Below, piece by piece: positions 60,556 to 64,000 of a stretch of DNA of 64,000 bases. The translations under genes were made by a program, and so were the position numbers. The stretch covers positions 110,401-174,400 of the forward strand of contig JAGUQW010000006.1 in assembly GCA_030154445.1 (NCBI GenBank), given 5' to 3'. Positions within the stretch are counted from its first letter, which is position 1, and each line of letters starts with the position of its first letter. Below the pieces are notes generated by a model. It had not been told where the DNA came from, did not search any database, and saw only the letters and a list, made by a program, of their open reading frames with translations. This stretch comes from Spirochaetota bacterium (GTDB taxonomy: Bacteria > Spirochaetota > Brevinematia > Brevinematales > Brevinemataceae).

Positions 60556-62976
60556 ATGGCTTATGATTTTAAATCAATAGAACAAAAATGGCAAAAATAT
60601 TGGTCAGATAATAATTCTTTTAAAGTTACTGAAGATCTAGCATTTCCTAAAGAAAAAAGAGCTTATTTATTAGATATGTTTCCCTATCCATCTGGAAATG
60701 GTCTACATGTGGGACATCCAGAAGGGTATACAGCTACAGATATTTATGGACGTTACTTGAGGATGAAGGGTTTTAATGTTTTACATCCTATGGGCTATGA
60801 TTCTTTTGGTCTTCCAGCAGAACAGTATGCTCTCAAAACAGGGATACATCCTTTGATTTCGACAGAACAAAATATTATTAATTTTGAACGACAGATTAAA
60901 AGTCTTGGATTTGCTTATGATTGGGATAGAAAAGTTTGCACTCATAATGCTGATTATTACAAATGGACACAGTTTATTTTTTTAAAATTATTTGAAAAAG
61001 GTCTTGCTTACGAAGCTCAAATGCCAGTAAATTGGTGTGAAGAAAGTAGGACTGTCTTAGCTAATGAAGAAGTAGTCAATGGTAAATGTGAACGCACGGG
61101 TTATCCTGTAATCAAAAAAAATCTTCGTCAATGGGTACTTAAAATAACTGCTTATGCAGATAGATTGATTGAAGATTTGGATTTGTGTGATTGGCCGGAT
61201 TCTATCAAATCTCTCCAAAAAAATTGGATAGGTCGCTCAAATGGTGCGGAAATTATTTTTACAGAAGAAAACTCCAATAAAACTATTACTGTTTATACAA
61301 CACGACCAGATACTCTATATGGTGCTACTTATATAGTATTATCTCCTGGGCATAAATTGGTATCAATAATAACTACAGACAATCAAAAAAAATCTATTCA
61401 AGAGTATATTATAGCAACTCAATCGAAAAATGATATGGAAAGAACAGAACTTAATAAAGAAAAGTCAGGTGTTTTTACGGGTGCTTTTGCTATCAATCCT
61501 ATTAATAATCAAAAAATACCTATTTGGATAGGAGATTATGTTTTGGAAACTTATGGGACAGGTGCTGTTATGGCGGTACCTGCTCATGATGAAAGAGATT
61601 ATACTTTTGCAAAAAAATATGATTTACCTATTATTCCTGTGGTATCTCCTGATGGCACAAACGCACCAGATTTAACTGACAATGCCTATACTCAATATGG
61701 GTTTTCTTTTAATTCTGAAAAATTATCTGGTCTTGAAACAAAAATAATGCAACAAAAAATTATTGAAAAATTAGAAGCTCAACAAAAAGGAAAAGCCAAA
61801 GTACAGTACAAATTAAGAGATTGGATTTTTTCTAGACAGCGTTTTTGGGGAGAGCCTATCCCTTTGGTGCATTGTAGTACATGTGGAATTGTTCCCGTTC
61901 CTGAATCAGAGCTACCTGTATTATTACCTAATGTAAAAAAATTTTTCCCAGCTTCTACAGGAGAATCACCTTTGGCTGAAGTTGAGGAGTGGGTGAATAC
62001 CTCTTGTCCAAAATGTGGAATAGAAGCAAAGCGTGAAACAAATACAATGCCTCAATGGGCAGGATCATGTTGGTACTATTTAAGATATATTGATCCGACC
62101 AATACTCAAGAATTTATATCTAAAGAAAAAGAAGAATATTGGATGCCTGTTAATCTTTATGTAGGTGGGCAAGAACATGCAGTACTCCATCTATTATATG
62201 CACGATTTTGGCATAAAGTATTATTTGACTGTGGTTTGGTTTCTACAAAAGAACCTTTCCATAAACTTGTAAATCAAGGAATGATTCTTGGTGAAAATAA
62301 CGAAAAAATGAGTAAATCTCGTGGTAATGTTGTAAATCCAGATGATGTCGTAGCAGAATTTGGTGCGGATAGTTTACGCCTTTATGAAATGTTTATGGGA
62401 CCTTTAGAAATGGGAAAACCTTGGTCTATGAATGGAATAAAAGGTATTAAAAAATTTTTAGATAGAGTTTGGCGATTATTTGAAGATCATGAAATTCTTT
62501 CTATACCAATGTCTCCAGAATTATTAAAATTAACTCATAAAACTATTAAAAAAGTATCTCATGATATTGAAACTATTAATCAATTTAATACAGCTATTTC
62601 AGCAATGATGATTTTGGTTAATGAGCTAACAACAAAAAAAGAAATTTCGAGAGATTGTTTAGAAATTTTAGCAAAATTATTAGCGCCTTTTGCTCCTCAT
62701 ATGGGAGAAGAATTGTGGGAAATACTAGGCCATCCACCTTTAATTGCAAATCAAAAATATCCAGAATATGATGAATTATTAACTATTGATGATGAGATTG
62801 AATTTGTTATTCAAATTAATGGTAAAAGTCGAGATAAGATTATTGTTGCTAAAAATCTTTCAAAAGAAGAGTTAGAAAAAAAAGGTTTAGAATTAGTAAA
62901 AGATAGAATACAAGGTAAAGAAATTATTAAATGTATAGTTGTTCCTAATAAATTATTAAATGTTGTGGTAAAATAA
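60556..62976 (+). CDS. leuS: leucyl-tRNA synthetase
   Basis: An 806-residue class I synthetase. HIGH region is PYPSGNGLHVGHPEGYTATD (about 43-62), the editing domain carries TTRPDTLYGATYIVLSP, and KMSKS is ENNEKMSKSRGNVVNPDD (about 590). Bacterial-type leucine-specific features include WAGSCWYYLRYIDP with the cysteine pair HCSTCG before it. No strong RBS (ACGAGGACTA). The next gene starts 1 bp after its stop. Confidence 0.97.
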   Translation: MAYDFKSIEQKWQKYWSDNNSFKVTEDLAFPKEKRAYLLDMFPYPSGNGLHVGHPEGYTATDIYGRYLRMKGFNVLHPMGYDSFGLPAEQYALKTGIHPLISTEQNIINFERQIKSLGFAYDWDRKVCTHNADYYKWTQFIFLKLFEKGLAYEAQMPVNWCEESRTVLANEEVVNGKCERTGYPVIKKNLRQWVLKITAYADRLIEDLDLCDWPDSIKSLQKNWIGRSNGAEIIFTEENSNKTITVYTTRPDTLYGATYIVLSPGHKLVSIITTDNQKKSIQEYIIATQSKNDMERTELNKEKSGVFTGAFAINPINNQKIPIWIGDYVLETYGTGAVMAVPAHDERDYTFAKKYDLPIIPVVSPDGTNAPDLTDNAYTQYGFSFNSEKLSGLETKIMQQKIIEKLEAQQKGKAKVQYKLRDWIFSRQRFWGEPIPLVHCSTCGIVPVPESELPVLLPNVKKFFPASTGESPLAEVEEWVNTSCPKCGIEAKRETNTMPQWAGSCWYYLRYIDPTNTQEFISKEKEEYWMPVNLYVGGQEHAVLHLLYARFWHKVLFDCGLVSTKEPFHKLVNQGMILGENNEKMSKSRGNVVNPDDVVAEFGADSLRLYEMFMGPLEMGKPWSMNGIKGIKKFLDRVWRLFEDHEILSIPMSPELLKLTHKTIKKVSHDIETINQFNTAISAMMILVNELTTKKEISRDCLEILAKLLAPFAPHMGEELWEILGHPPLIANQKYPEYDELLTIDDEIEFVIQINGKSRDKIIVAKNLSKEELEKKGLELVKDRIQGKEIIKCIVVPNKLLNVVVK

Positions 62977-62977
62977 T

Positions 62978-64000
62978 ATGATAAAAAATAGCATTCTAGG
63001 ATTCTTTTTTGTTTTAACTCTTATTAGTGTACCAAATTTTTCTCAAACACTAGATCAACAATTGAGAAAAGCACAATCTGTAGGTCAAGTTACTGAAGAA
63101 GAAGTTAAAAAAATAATCGAAGCTGCTAGAAATCCTATAACTATGTCTAATATAAATACAAAACAATTTTTTAAAACAGCTCCGGAAGGAATTAGCTCTC
63201 TATTTTCTATACCGGAATTAATAGAAGAAGTTAAAATGGGTTTTCTTACTGTTTTTTATCCTAAAGGTTATGGAAAAAATCCTCTCCATTATGGTATTTG
63301 GAATGCAATTCCTTTTGTGGTTTTTGATAATAATACTTTAGAATTAAGATTTGGATTGATTTTTGAACATAGACAAGTGGGTTTTGTTCCTGATAATTGG
63401 GTAAGCACTTCTATTACTGGTAAAGGTTTTCCTGAAATTAATTTTCTTATTCCGGATTCTAAAACTTTTTTAAGTTTTGCTCATGGTAGTTCGCAATGGC
63501 GTTCTACAGTTTTATTAACAGATGCTCAAATAAAAAATTTGGAATTATACACTAAAGATAATGTTAGCCAAGATCCTACAGCTAATATTTTCACTGTTAG
63601 TCATCGCTTTGTTGATAGTAGTTCACGACCTTATCTTATTGGAGTAAAGCATAAATATTTTTTTAAGATGATGTTAGAAATGTATAAATATATTGCTAAA
63701 AATCCTACAATAAAAACATTTAAAGGTTCGGATGAATTTCCAGCTGGAGCGTTTTTTGATGAATTATCAATTAAAAATGTAATAACACAAGAAAAAGAAA
63801 TTGTTGAATCTGTCATTGAAAATGAAGGCGGAGACGAAGGATATGAAGAAGGCGGAGACGAAGGATATGAAGAAGGCGGAGATGAAGGATATGAAGAAGG
63901 CGGAGATGAAGGATATGAAGAAGGCGGAGATGAAGGATATGAAGAAGGCGGAGATGAAGGATATGAAGAAGGCGGAGATGAAGGATATGAAGAAGGCGGA
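62978..64000 (+). CDS. exported protein with a C-terminal acidic tandem-repeat tail (partial)
   Basis: Partial at the right edge; 341 codons are seen. A signal peptide (about 1-22, ending PNFSQT) leads to a roughly 260-residue domain with GYGKNPLHYGIWNAIPFVVFDNNTLEL and FAHGSSQWRSTVLLTDAQI, not recognised. After VIENE comes an array of the octapeptide EGGDEGYE encoded by exact 24-bp units from 63824 to the end (seven full copies plus part of an eighth). The start at 62978 lies 1 bp after leuS, so it may be translationally coupled. Likely periplasmic or surface. Confidence 0.78.
   Translation, partial: MIKNSILGFFFVLTLISVPNFSQTLDQQLRKAQSVGQVTEEEVKKIIEAARNPITMSNINTKQFFKTAPEGISSLFSIPELIEEVKMGFLTVFYPKGYGKNPLHYGIWNAIPFVVFDNNTLELRFGLIFEHRQVGFVPDNWVSTSITGKGFPEINFLIPDSKTFLSFAHGSSQWRSTVLLTDAQIKNLELYTKDNVSQDPTANIFTVSHRFVDSSSRPYLIGVKHKYFFKMMLEMYKYIAKNPTIKTFKGSDEFPAGAFFDELSIKNVITQEKEIVESVIENEGGDEGYEEGGDEGYEEGGDEGYEEGGDEGYEEGGDEGYEEGGDEGYEEGGDEGYEEGG
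63824..64000 (+). repeat. 24-bp in-frame tandem repeat array encoding EGGDEGYE
   Basis: Units at 63824, 63848, 63872, 63896, 63920, 63944, 63968 and partly 63992. The first two end in GAC for Asp, the others in GAT; otherwise identical. The array runs off the window. Confidence 0.95.

Noticed and set aside
63824..64000. CRISPR-like direct repeats
   Set aside because: Units are contiguous with no spacers and are in frame with a coding sequence, so they are a protein repeat.

Overview
The window is a stretch of a very AT-rich bacterial chromosome carrying a dense set of ordinary housekeeping genes. The flagellar basal-body block flgB-flgC / fliE-fliF-fliG-fliH-fliI, the many small lipoproteins, mreBCD, and the mixture of Gram-negative envelope genes with Treponema/Brachyspira-like products point to a spirochaete (Spirochaetota). 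An AT-rich lineage such as Brevinematales or Brachyspirales is plausible, but the sequence alone does not settle the order. There is no rRNA, CRISPR array, insertion sequence or phage block. One RNA gene, tRNA-Tyr(GTA), is present.

Layout. 1-9350: the 3' end of an AMP-forming acyl-CoA ligase, manA, a half-length TauE/SafE permease, a DUF1295 membrane protein, a lactate permease followed by two orphan single-span membrane proteins, trhO, and a GtrB-type glycosyltransferase with a polytopic membrane partner. 9461-13332: a YhcH/NanQ-like gene with a sodium:solute symporter (probable sialic-acid uptake), a small membrane protein, then an ArsR regulator with an ArsP/UPF0718 permease. 13406-18448: a compact leftward six-gene operon (CDP-alcohol phosphatidyltransferase, disulfide-oxidoreductase-like flavoprotein, ascorbate-type PTS IIB and IIC, TVP38/DedA-like protein, DUF547 protein). 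This is the most unusual gene combination in the window. 18786-34425: tRNA-Tyr, malQ, PIN/TRAM ATPase-less protein, ispF, lepB, a GyrB-type topoisomerase subunit with a HAD phosphatase, a parvulin lipoprotein, and a run rnr-lgt-mutL-lipoprotein-membrane protein-alr. 34578-37689: an old-yellow-enzyme, an ankyrin protein paired with a CHAP/peptidoglycan-binding protein, and a small exported protein.

37897-45599 holds the flagellar genes, split by a GNAT acetyltransferase and terminators. 45779-53846 has an MBL hydrolase divergent from murF, several small lipoproteins (one with a 5-bp tandem repeat in its signal peptide), nfu plus a cysteine desulfurase, gpmI, and a lipoprotein with a metzincin-type zinc motif. 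54225-62976 has a large exported protein, a two-part glycosyltransferase, mreBCD and leuS. The window ends inside an exported protein whose C-terminus is an in-frame 24-bp tandem repeat array.

Many genes use a clear GGAG-type ribosome binding site, which moved several starts inward from the longest reading frame. Strong sigma-70-type promoters (TTGACA-N16/17-TATAAT-like) and T-rich hairpin terminators are easy to see because the background is so AT-rich.
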